The notes below the pieces were generated by a model. That model was not told the DNA's origin. It did no database searches and saw only the letters and a list, made by a program, of their open reading frames with translations. A stretch of DNA of 64,000 nt. It comes from Marthasterias glacialis (Eukaryota > Echinodermata > Asteroidea > Forcipulatida > Asteriidae). The translations under genes and the position numbers were made by a program. This document shows, piece after piece, positions 22,473 through 34,864 of this stretch. The DNA lies in NCBI GenBank assembly GCA_911728455.2, contig OU452228.1, forward strand, positions 8,668,129 through 8,732,128, given 5' to 3'. The first letter of the stretch is position 1; every line of letters begins with the position of its first letter.

Positions 22473-25430
22473 AAGCTTAAACTTAAACCAATACCCGGGG
22501 AGAGAAAAAAAAAAAAAAAAAACTCATGTCACATGAGACAATCTGTGTGCGCTGCCGTATAAGCGGTATGGAAGTCTCAAACTTCCCATTGGTTGATGTG
22601 GTTAAATTTGCCTTACTGGCAATCAGGATGGTATTGATATACTTAGTCCACAAGTGACATAGAGGGCGTGCACATCAGACAAAGGCGACAATTGAGCTTG
22701 GAATTCTCTGTGTAACCCCTTAGTAATCATGGCGGCTGTAAAGTGGCCTGTGCCAACATAACTTTTATGGCCGCAAACGGCCGCAAGATTAGACCTACTT
22801 CAACTTCAGCAAAAAGGTCATAGTAGAGGTCATGAAGTTACATTTTTAAAAGAAAACCAAATTGATATATTGCATTATTTTTCCAAACATTTTTTCTCAA
22901 TTAACAAAATTGATAACAATAATTTTGGCTATAATTTCCCAGCCAAGATTTTGTAGAGGGGCCCAAGTGGGTTAGCCATGTGGGTCCCATTTTTTGGGGG
23001 AACCAATTGGGTCCCAACTTGGCTTGCCCGGACGGGTTGTGGACAGGTTTTCTGTGGGGTCTAATTGTGCTGTTGATTTTGTACATACCTTTTTATAAGT
23101 ATATTTGTATTTTTACTTTTTTTTGTGGGAACAAGTTTTACTGGCAGCCAGATGTCAGGTATGTGTACAGATCACAAAACTGTACGATTCTGTTTTTGCG
23201 ACCCGGGACGCTAAGTGCACAAAAAGATAACTCTATTCAAAACCCTCTGCTCTTGAAATTTGCTTCTTAAAATAATTACCAGGTGGCAAGATAAAGCGCA
23301 ATACAAACTGTTAAAATTATGCTGAAATAACATCATCACAACATAAAACTACTGACATTTGTTTAAGGAAATTTTGCAGCTGTTCATATTAAGTAATCAA
23401 AAATTATAGAAATGTTTATTTCAATTGTTTTTACTTCTAAATTGCTCTTTTGAATTAATTAAAAGAATTTCAGATATATCTATTTTGTTTTTAGTTTCAG
23501 GACTGTTCAATCAAAAAGATTTATAAATTTTATGTTATTAAATAAAGTAATTTAACAGCTTTTTATTGGGGTGTCACCTTATTTTTCAACATTTTCTTAT
23601 ATAAATAAAAATATCTTTATTGTGTTATAAAAATTACATGCAATAACTCAGCTCTCAAATTAAAACCCAAATTACATTTTTTTTTATTTTTGCAATCAAA
23701 ATGCACACACCACAATCAAAACTAACGATTGTTGTAGGTTTGCAACTGGTCACAAGTCATCGGCATTATTGATCTGCCGAGCATTGGTGACCAGCCTCCA
23801 AGAGGCCTTGTTGTTCATTAGGCATGGCTAGTCTGCCATTTTTACATCAAGGTTTTTTTTTTTCCCATTATGAAGTTGTTGTATTTTTCACTGGTTTCCC
23901 GCTGTTATCCTGTCCATGTTTGGATGTCATTCTTACAATCAGAGCTCAACTGAGTATAAGCAAAATCATGCAATGGTATTATTTCTTTTAACCTGACTGT
24001 ACATAACTATTTCTACAACTTAGAAAGACAAATAGAAACAAATAATAAGTATGTAAATAAAAGTTAGCAGTGAGTTAACAAAGAATTTTATATAGCCACT
24101 TGCTGAAGGTCATATTGTTTCACTTATCGCAAGTTCTCCCTGTCTAATTTTTTACAAAAAGTTAAAGAAGAAGAAGAATTTTATTTCGAACAGTAATATT
24201 TTTTCCAATAAGTTGGTTAGCAAAATGATTTAGTTAATATTGCAAAATTTATGAAAGGGAAAATAGTAGTGCCTCCGAAAGTCTTACTTATTCAAAAGGA
24301 ATTTTAAAAATTGTATATTTTTGAGTAAAACATTGTTTTGAGTGTAATGTTCCTGATCCTGTATTTAAAAAAATACATTAAATCTAGGAAATATGTTTAG
24401 GCCACTCACGTTGTGGACTAAATAGTATTTAAAGGTTTAGTGACAATTGTGACTTCTTTTTTTTTTTTTGGGGGGGGGGGGGGTGGGGTCGTGGGTTCAA
24501 ATTCCACCAGAGTAATATGCAGGATCGGAATTCACTGAGCATACACTACAGTGCTTAATCACACATCGCTGTATGGGTAATGGTTGTTTACTTTGTGTCT
24601 TTTCCCTGGTCCTCCCAAATTGCCAAACCGAGGCCAGCAGGGAAAAAAGCCTGGTGCCTTTTTTTGTGAACAAGGCAGCATTCTTGATTGTTGTAGCACT
24701 ACTAGGGGATATGACTTCACAGTGACCTACACGTGTTATGAAACCAATATTTTTTTTTCTCCAGTAATCAAAGATGTTAATTTCTAGATAGGTATCTTGT
24801 CTAAATCAAATTGTAGAAAAATTTGCGAAACCCCTTCGATTTAACATTTTGACTCTTGTTTTAAAGTCAAAGTTAGAGTATTTCTTTATGAAAATAATAA
24901 AGTTATTTTGTCAAGCAAAGCATCTTTGTTTCAATATTAATCCATCTCAAATTAAGGAGATATTTCAAACCTAAAAGATGCCGTGACACTCCCACGTATT
25001 TACTCACCCCTTGCCCCCCCCCCCCATAAAAAAAAACATTCATAGGGTGCTTTAAAACTACTATGTGAATATTTCTTTTAGGGTTTACTCGTAAATTTTT
25101 GCCACACTTTTAATGTCAGCAGTTTAGACAGCAACTTTAACTCTTTAAGTTTATTTTACAACACCTAGCCCCCAACTGCTATACTAAAAGTACTCTAAAA
25201 TAATGTGTTTAGTTGTGGAGCTGTTGACTGAAGATCAGCAATTAGAATATTGGCTTTCAATCAAGTCATTAAACAGTCGTTGATGACGACTGCCATGTTG
25301 CCATGTTTCGTGTTTTAAATGCCGACCGTTGCTTTGCACGCGGTGGTAGTGGAGGTGTGTTCAGTGCGCGGTCTATCTTCCAGTGTTGTTTTTTGCTCAT
25401 TGTGTGACAATAGTCATTGTGTGGATACGT
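22473..25430. other. Intergenic region with possible 3' UTR signal
   Basis: No coding region supported. AT-rich. AATAAA at 23541 is a candidate polyadenylation signal for the upstream gene, about 1.07 kb after its stop. Simple runs: A at 22505-22521, T then G at about 24459-24483, C at 25015-25025. A plus-strand fragment of the second SINE family lies at about 24484-24585. Confidence 0.6.
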
Positions 25431-25434
25431 AGTG

Positions 25435-25443
25435 TATTATAAG
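25435..25443 (+). promoter_or_regulatory. Possible TATA-like element of the ankyrin gene
   Basis: TATTATAAG lies about 150 bases before the ATG at 25592, inside a stretch more GC-rich than its surroundings. It is the only TATA-like match in the proximal upstream region. Weak evidence: echinoderm housekeeping promoters often lack TATA. Confidence 0.3.
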
Positions 25444-25591
25444 ACCTCCGGCAGTAGCGGTTGTCTTCAAGCTCATAAACAAGTAATTAGCCCCGGGGAG
25501 AATTGTACTGCTCTGTCGTGGTGAAAGCCATTAACTGTCCGTCTTCGTGCGCGTAGCACTCAGCGGGGCATTCCCAGTGCAAAACGGCACC

Positions 25592-25622
25592 ATGGTGAAC
25601 ACGATGAACATACACGAAGCCG
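25592..25622 (+). CDS. Ankyrin gene exon 1 (start)
   Basis: ATG in good Kozak context, 10 codons (MVNTMNIHEA) then donor gtaagt at 25623 in phase 1. A second in-frame ATG is the fifth codon. Chosen because its last residues IHEA join exon 2 to form the ankyrin helix IHEAAFNGD. Confidence 0.78.
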
Positions 25623-28600
25623 GTAAGTCGAAATGTGTTTTTGTTTTTTTTACCCCCATCAAACAGGCAATACTGTGGAGGAATTTCCTTCCTCCACGGG
25701 TAGACATGTAATAGCAAATCTCAAGGATAATTTACTTCAACCACTGATAAGTAAATTTCCCGAATCAACGTGCTTCAGTGAGAATATTCCCTTCAATAAA
25801 TGTCGCACGGGAGGCCAATGTATAAATTTAGACTCGCTGTGTGCATCTTCGAAATTCATCTATTGTGCGTTGTAGAAGGGAGTGCAAAGTTCATTTCAGC
25901 TCTCTACTCATGCCATATAACCAACATGGGAACATTTCATTAACTAAAATGGTCACAAGAGCAACACCAAACAACGGTTTATGTTTATTGTCAGGGAGTC
26001 TGTGCTTGGTATGATTTATATAAAATAATAATTAACATACATGTGCTTATTTTGATGTGGCATATCAAAACAAGAACTGAGCTCTCGGTAACATTTTTCT
26101 CGCACTAGGCAGAATTTCTGATGGAAATATGACTGGGGGGGGGACAGTTGGTCAGGTATGAAAATTTGGATCCTAGTTGAAGTCCTTTTTTTGTGAGCAA
26201 GGACGTTCCCTCTTGAGAAGAAACACTTTCAGATCAAGATAAATTATAAATAAATAAAAATTGTCTCGATCAAAACCAGTGATTTATCATCAACGTACCT
26301 TTTAGTTTCCGTTGTACAATAATCAAACAAATGTGAAGATGTTCAGTGTTTTTGTAACACTCTGTTTCAAAATCCAAAAAATATTACAGCCAGTTTGTTA
26401 CCAAAGGTACTACTACTACTAGACATATCTTGATCAACCATGTTGCATAATCGTCCATTCAAGTCAATGTAACCAAACCGAGGCTGAGAGAGGGACAATA
26501 GTCTGTCCCCATTTATTTGTACCTGAGAACCAGTTTTCATGCGAGTATTTTGATACTGATTGATTGATTGATTTAATACAGGGTAGGCCTGATACATCAC
26601 AGAGGTGATGGAGAGGCAATTGCCTCCATTGCCCCTGGTCATTTGCCTTGGTGCCCTTGAAATGTTCCAATAGAAAATGTCAATTTTCCTCATAGAGATG
26701 CCCTTTACCACGACGAAAAAAATGCATTGGTGCCCTTGCCCTTTAAAGAAAGACGCAATCTAGCCTGACAGGGTACTAAACCCTAACCCTCCCAAACCTT
26801 TTTCAGGGACCTTGTCTGATCTAGGGAGTAGGGGTGTTAGCTTATGACTTGTCCAGGCATACCAATCTTATCCACGTCCAAACATTTTGAATGAACTATC
26901 TATCTGATTAGTCATACAAAACCTAATCACAATGTTCAAAAGTTATTTGAAAAGAACTAAATTGAAAGTTAGAATTATAATGAATTCATTCAAACAGTAT
27001 TCAGAGGTACACCATTGTAGGGGTTAAACAAATTCTTCTTTTTCGGCGTTTATTTTTATAGGGACATATCTTGCGTAGCTTTTCCTAAGATTATTCTTGA
27101 TTAACAATAACAAAACTATGTAAAGGTTACTGCACATGGTTCTTCCCTTTTTATATGGGTGTGTATACAAGAAAATATAAGATCAGATACACCTGTTATA
27201 ATTTGTTATTCTATTTTACAAAAACTGCATTTTTAAAGGTGGAATTATTGTTTTGTTTGGGGGTATTTTTTTTTTTTTCAGAACAGATTGCATCGACTTG
27301 TAGAAAATGTTTGGTTACAAATTGTCGAGTTTCTATGATCGTAGAATCGTCATGCCAAAAATTTTTAAGAGCACAAGTGTCAGCTTCTCTATCCAGGGGA
27401 TTAAAATTACTGACGGAAATGACAGAATGTTGATAAAAATATAATCAAATTTGCTTTTATGCTGAATTTCCACCGTCGGTAAAATCCTCCTGGGCGATTG
27501 GAAATGAAATATAGTCTCAGGGAATAAGATTTAACTGTGATACTCCTGCATAATTCAACTTGATCCGCCATTAGGCAAATTTCAAAACCAGCCTCGGAGC
27601 TTGAGTTTATCTTGTCCCGTTGAAATATTTATACAGGATGACGTCTGAAGACAAGTCAATTTTTACAATTTGTGGTTTTTTTTATACAGTTGATGACCAA
27701 TTAAAGGCCAGTGGTCAGTCATTCTGACATTCATATTTAGACAGAAATGAATTGTTAGTTAAATTGAGCATGTCCCTTTAAAGTTAGAACAAAGTACTCG
27801 TTGTCATGTGTCCATTCACAAGTGTTAAGTTCATACCTACCTAGGGGCCTACCTATCCTCCAGAGAAATTATTTCCGCTTGAAATTCTGCCAAAGTTGAG
27901 ATTGTTTTTCATTGAAGACCATAAAGATCACTGTTTCTTATTTCAATTGCTGCAATCAAATTAGCTTACGGGTACCATATTTCGTTGGTTTGCATATATA
28001 CATGTATATCTTTACTTAAATTTACATGGTTGGTTAATTTCAATAAAATTAAACAATTTAAACAAGTATGATTGCAGTGGTGTAACCAGATATTCTCATT
28101 TGGTGGGTGGGGGGGGGGTGCAAAGACAATTTGGTGGCTATTTAATGTATGGAACCATGCATTTGTGCAATTTTGCAATTTCATTTGGGGTGACAAGAGC
28201 CAGAGGGGGGCAAGAGAACCTGTGCACCCCCCTTTCATTCTGGTTACGCCACTGTATAAAAACCTTGTAAAACACAAACTCTTCTTAAAAATTCTGCGTA
28301 CAGTGCATGTTCAACTAGAGTATCATTTCAATAGGGGAGACTCTGCTCTTACATACCTACAGCACTAATGTAATTTATTTTGTTTCTTTCATTGGTTGCC
28401 TGGTAACAGCCTTCAACGGTGACTACAGACAGTTGAACGTTGCCCTTGACAACGGTCAGGTAAGAGTAACACCTCTCACACTCGATTCTGTGCTCAGTAT
28501 GCATGGGGATCAAGGTCCGATTTGATGACTCTGCTTACCACAGAACTCTGCGCTTACGGCGCCCTGTCAGGCACATAATTCTACGGGCCATAATCACAGA

Positions 28601-31600
28601 ATTCCACAGTGAGCTGAGTCATGAAATTTTGCCCTGTTCTTGAAGGTCTTACATATCATTGTTTTTTTTTTTTTTTTTTTTTTTTTTGCTATAATCATTT
28701 AGAAGTAGCATAGCAGTATAGTAGTATATATCTTTCTGGTATAAATAAAACCTACAGTGTAGGAACCCTCAATCTCAAAAGTGCCTTGCATTGTAAACCG
28801 ATTTAGGTGAAGAGAGAAGTTGGTGAAGAAATGTTCAGTTTTCATGGTGAGATGGAAAACCCCAAATAGGGAAAACCCACACAATCAGGTAGGGACTGAC
28901 AACCCAATCCCAAGGCTCAAGATAGGATTCGAACCGGTGCCTTTCACCTCTGTGGACACTGCAGTGTCCACAGAGGTTGAAAGGCAGGTCAAGATGCCAC
29001 GTAAACCAACCTGATGCCCTACATCATCCATCTTTATCATACGACCAACTAGAAAATTGTCTTCAAAGGTGATCATGATTTTCCAATTTTTCTGCTTGCG
29101 ATCGAAATGTACATTTTCCCGTTTACATACTCGGCAAAACTATAGTCTTCTGAGCCGATTGGATATTCTGCCAGAGGGCGCACTTTGAAATCTCTTATAA
29201 AATAAGTGATTATATGAAGTCATTGCAAAAAAAAAAACAGCAATCAAACATAGCGCCCTCAGTTGTTCAAATTAAGAAAGTATGCATGCTCCGTCATTTT
29301 TATTTATTGCATGCTATTGTGTGCGAATCCAGGATTATTGATGAAGGGGCGTAGACTCATAATAGTGGAAGTACACTGCCCAATGCTTCAATGGTACAAG
29401 GTCCGGGGCCTGCTCGAGGGTCCCTGTGAAAATTTTGAAGATGATGATGGTTGCCTATGTGTAGGGCATTCTGAGCCTCTCTGAGATTTTTTTTTTGAGC
29501 AAAAGTAGTTAGAAGGGTTTTTGTGGGGTGTTTTTTTTTCCTTCTCTTTTTTTTTAACTAAAAGAAAAAGTCATTGAGGGGAATATGGTGAGTGTACATC
29601 ACAAAGCTTACGATGACATTGGGTACAAGTGGAGTCGGGAAAAGTTTCGAAAATGTACATTTACCAATGCTGTCTGGTGCATTCTGAGCCTATTTGTGTT
29701 TATCTTTTTTCTTTGTTACTTCATGGCTGTCTTTCTACAAAAATAAGTAGGTAAAAATGAGAGAAGCTTGGACCTCGAAACCACTCGAAAACCATTTTTT
29801 TTAAAGGGCCCACAGAAAAAGTTTGAAGATTATTATACTTATATAGAATTCTCAGCCCTTCTTGGTTATCTTTTGAGGTAAAGTAGTTCGATCTTTAATT
29901 TTTATTTATTTATTTATTTATTATTATTTTTATTTTTTTCTCTCCCTACTTTTAGTCTATTTTGGTGCAAAAAAAAAAATACTGACAATTCAAGCGCAAT
30001 TTTTCAGCATCCAGTAGAATTATTCCGATTATTACTCACATTAGAATGACCTCAATAAGGTGTCTACAGTGTGGGACCAAATTATTCACTTCTTTCTTGT
30101 TGCTGCTTTTCTTGGATTTTCATGCCAAATATCTTCGCTGCATGCGAAATTCTGGGGGTGATACTACCCGCCCCCATGTCTAATCAGTAGAGGTACATGT
30201 CCTTTCCCTAGAATTTACTCCCCAGCAGTGGCGTAACCAGAGGGGTGGGCAGAGGGGGGTCTGAGCTCCTCCCTCCCCCACTCAGAACCCTTGCCTTTCC
30301 CTCTTGCCCCCCCCCCCCCCAAATGAGATCAAACAAGTGCACAAATGAATGGTTCGATGCGATAAATAGCCTCCCCTCTGAGCCCCTCCCCCACTCCTCA
30401 GAACCCTTGCCTTTCCCTCTTGCCGACCCCCTCTTTACCGCCCTCTTGCACCGCCCCCCCCCCCCCAATGAGATTTTTTAAAAATGCACAAATGGAGGGT
30501 TCGATACATTAAATAGCCCCCACCACCCCAACCAATGAAAATGTCTGGTTACGCCACTGCTCCCCAGCCTTGACGATTCAGTTTTCAACTGAATGATATG
30601 TATGCTGAACCTTATCGCCAAGGCCAAGCATACTGTATCTATTAGAGTTTGCGGTCTGATCACCTGGGTCCAAAAGTGTCTTGTCTCTTGTTGGTGTGAA
30701 GTACGAATGCTCAATGGGGTTGTCGTTTCCTATGGGCTCGTAGATGAGGACTTCGGATGAAGTGTTGCCTCCATGGCCCTCACCGAGGCTTGGTGTCTCA
30801 GGTATCACCGGTGAGACGGAGAACCTCACTGCTCTCTCTTGAACCTTGAAGGCAGACCTTTGGCGTTTTCTGCTGCACAAATAAAAGCACCAATTGAACG
30901 GACTTGTTTATTTCAAAACACAATTCCAACATGTGCATATTTAAAAAAGAAAAATTAAAACACAATATCAAAGCAATTATTAAGCCAATCTTAAATGTGG
31001 TTTCAGTTTTAATTCATATCAAAATCATTTATTAAAATTACAATGAATAATAGTTACTATCTTAGATCTGAAGCAACCCTTGATACTGTGTGTTGCAAAA
31101 TTTAGAAACCATATCAAGGCTGGAATAAAATGAGACTGGTTTCTTGAAAGTGGAAACAGAACTCTTAGTCAAGCATGCCATAAAAAAAAAGGAAACCAGA
31201 CGACAAATTTGCTAATTTTGCAATGAAAGTGCACCTACCGCTGGGCACAGGTCTTTACATGGCACATCAAAGAAGGGATTAAAACAACTGCCAGGGTGCC
31301 ACAAACTCCTAATATGACAATGTTGATGCCAGAGAGTTTGAGCAAATGCACCCTCGAACCTGCATCAGTAGCAACGGTCGATCTGACTAAATCTGCGGAA
31401 GTAGGCCCTGCCATTTTAAGATTTGAGAAGAAAAATTAAAGGGGAAATGTTTGTAAAAGTTAATGCAAACTTTCGAATACCATCATTCGAATTTACTTGA
31501 ACAGTTTATGCAGTAGCAGTGGGTTGGATTTCATTCTGAGTTTTGAAAATAGTAAACTACATTTCTTTCAGTCACTCTCTGCGAATTGAATGCGTGGAAA

Positions 31601-34600
31601 AAATGTTTTTGAATCATTTACCAAACTGGTGGTGCCTTGAAGTTCCATGTGCACCTGACTCTGCAGCTGGTGTTGTTATGACATCGGTATCGACCTCAGG
31701 GAAGGAGTGCCCAGCCAGGTCATCATCTGCGGAAACCCCAGAGCTTTGTCGGTTGAGCAGCATCCCAGCCGGAAAAGCGCTGAGAATTTGACTTGTCTGA
31801 AAGTACTGAATCTGCAGGGAAAGGTGGCCTCGGTCTGTTGGGTCGAGTGTGACTGTCCATGCATCTTGCTGAAACTCAATGGAAAGGGTTACTGCACAGT
31901 ATGTCTGGGTTTCTTCCTGAAGACGTTCCAAATCTTTAAGACGCCTCAGTGGTTTGTCGTTGACCAGTAAAGAAGACTCCTCTCTGCACTGATACACCAG
32001 GGTGTATTCATTTAGTACACTGCCCATTGTGGCAGCAATTGCGCTGTCGGTGAACTGTTCAATTGGCACAGTAAGAGCACTGGAACTGTATTTTCTACTT
32101 GCAATGTATTGGACAACCATGACCGCCCTGTCGGCTGTCAACATAACAATCTTTTTAGTTTCCAACTGGTAGTCGTACCATATTGGGTCGTAGACAGTGA
32201 CTCGTGTGACGTGGTTGTCTTTGAATGTCAGAGTGGTGTTGGGGAAAGGCGCAAGGATCCTCCAGATATAAGCTGGGCTGTGGCTACCACCCGTGTGGGC
32301 AAGAACAAAAGAACGCCCCCAGGTCGAAACAGGGGGCAACTGCTCCACCAAATAAGAACAGTAACGAAAAATCAGCAGGGTATCTGAGCAGTCGTTGCCG
32401 GCTACCAGTGCCACCGCTTCAGATGCTGTCACCTTTGACCCTGTCAGGTCACCGGAACTCTGTATCTGGGCCGACTCAGACCAGTGCAGTTCGAACTCAA
32501 TGGTCTGTCCAGCCTGGTATGATGTAATGCCAAAGGAAGCGGCTGTTTGGAGTTCCACAGACACGAGCGTGTTATTTTGTGTGGCTGTAATAACAAATTC
32601 AGATAGGTGTTCTTGATGAGGTCCCCACCCATATAAAGTTGTTTCTGTATTGTACGTCACAGCGTAATATTCTTTGTCAAGAGCGTCCACGGGAAGAGCA
32701 AGAAAGCCCTCAGAATGGGTACCCATGACATTGTCGACTATGCAGCTGACACTAACATCTCGACTTGCAGTGACTATAACTGCACCATCAAAGAACCCTG
32801 CTCCCCTTGCAACTGCCTCGGGCATCAGACGAAAGGATGCCACTTCGCGGTAGCTGATGTTCCGCTTGTAGGAAATATTAAATGCTGGTTGCTCCACGTT
32901 GATCTCTGTCACTCCGTATGATTCGCTCGTTACATGGACGATAGGTATTACTTTTGAAGCCTGGCTGTGATCAGGAATTGCAAAGATAAATTCACGACCT
33001 TTGCTGTCCAGTAGAGGTCCTATAATACGAAGACAAAGTACAAGGTTGCTAATTACAAAGAAAAATTGGTTCAGTTCCAACTTCAGAGCTCACTTTTTAT
33101 GAAGTTCATACCAATACCAATCCTCCAGAGAAATATTTTTAGCTGAAATACTGTCAAGGTCTAGAGAATGTCATTTGAATAGCTCCCAAAATCACAGTTA
33201 CTTATTTCGATGGCAGCAATTGGAACAGTTTTTTCATTACAATAATGAGAAGAAGTAATTATTAGGCAGTTTTAAACATTGTATCCAAGCGCCATACACT
33301 ATAACTACCCTTGTTTATTCGGCCTTACGCTTGCCTAAAAATCATGTTAACTCCTTTGGAGTATGCAGCACCGGCACCCAATGCTGTGCAAAATCATTTA
33401 ACTAATATTTTTTTTTTTTTAGTAATGCTGAAGTACACAAGCCTTAATAACGAACCGTCTGAAAGTCCCTCTGCGCTGACCAGTTTGAGATGAGCTCTCA
33501 AAAATAGAAAAACAACAACCAGTGGTCTCAGATCCATGCTGGTCGTGTTCGGTGAAATTGTAAAAAATGAAACCCAACAAGAACTTTCATTCCTTTTTAT
33601 AACCAGGAACATAGATGCCGAAAAAGAAACTTCTGACTACTGAAGTGATTTAAACTCCCTGTTTCAAGAAATTTAAATTCAGCTTCATGTACATGTAACT
33701 GTTTTAGGTGTTTCTTTTCCTCCAGTTCCAGTTCCAGTTTTGTTTTTTTATTACAAACTCATCTGTGACAAGTTCATTTGTGAAAAACTTATCTAGTTTA
33801 GAAACGTGATGATTGATAGCAGATTATGTTGGAGATAACTTTCGCATTTAGTTTCATTAAGTCTTACTTTCTTTTTGTGTCACAAATGAACACACTTACG
33901 GTATTCTAACTTCCTTATTTAGTGCTCGATACACTCTAAAAGGTAACCAGTGGCAGCAATCTCACTTTCATCAACATTGATTCATCAACATGGTTACCCT
34001 TGCCGCTTGCAGCTACAGTCACCCTTCATTAAGGGCCTCTGTTTTAATTGTTACTTTGTTATTATTATTTAGGTGTTTCTCTTCCTCCAAAAATTATTTA
34101 GTAAGTTCCATTTTTTTTTTATTACAAACTCATCAAGTTCATTTGTGTAATACTCATCTAGTTTAGAGTTAACTTTCGCATTTGGTTTCATTAAGTCTTA
34201 CTTTCTTTTTGTGGCTGAGCGGTTAAGAGCACCGGACTCAAGCTCTGGTGTTTCTGATCAGCAGAGTGTGGGTTCGAGTCCCGGTCGTGACACTTGTGTT
34301 CTTAAGCAAGACACTTAACCATTATTGCTTCGTCCTTTGGATGGGGCGTAAAGCCGTTGGTCCCGTGTGTTGTGTAATGCTTGTAAAGAGAAGGGGTTCG
34401 CCCCGGTGTTTCTGGCATGGTCTGGCAGCAATATGCGCCACCTCACATTGTATCCCTTTCAAGGTGTTGTATTATGGTTGCTTGGTCTCATAAAATCATT
34501 TCTAACAATCTTCACCAGATTTGATAGATAATCAGCGCCAGGAGTGTCATTTATGACAGACATGGCACATTATAAATGAACACTATTATTATTGTAACCT

Positions 34601-34819
34601 CTACTGAGGGGACTCAGATAGCATAAGCTTGGTCGACTCCAGGGCCTCCGAAATAAAGGAGCTTGACTTGTGCTTGCCTTCGCCGCTCACTCTCAAAACA
34701 CTCTACGATACAAACTCCACTGGCTGCCTGTACACAAGCACATCCCAGTCATTCATGCACCAGGATCGCTCTGCATCTCTTGCTGTTTAAAACTCCACTA
34801 CCCCATTCACACAATCTGT

Positions 34820-34864
<45 letters not shown>

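Noticed and set aside
30208..30481. Overlapping Pro/Ser-rich and Gly/Arg-rich frames on both strands
   Set aside because: Low-complexity C-rich interior of the hAT-like MITE at 30226-30559.
33020..33080. N-terminus of the long IgGFc frame read as a signal peptide
   Set aside because: The first codon is TTG, and a clear acceptor sits between it and the domain; the ATG exon at 33537 fits better.
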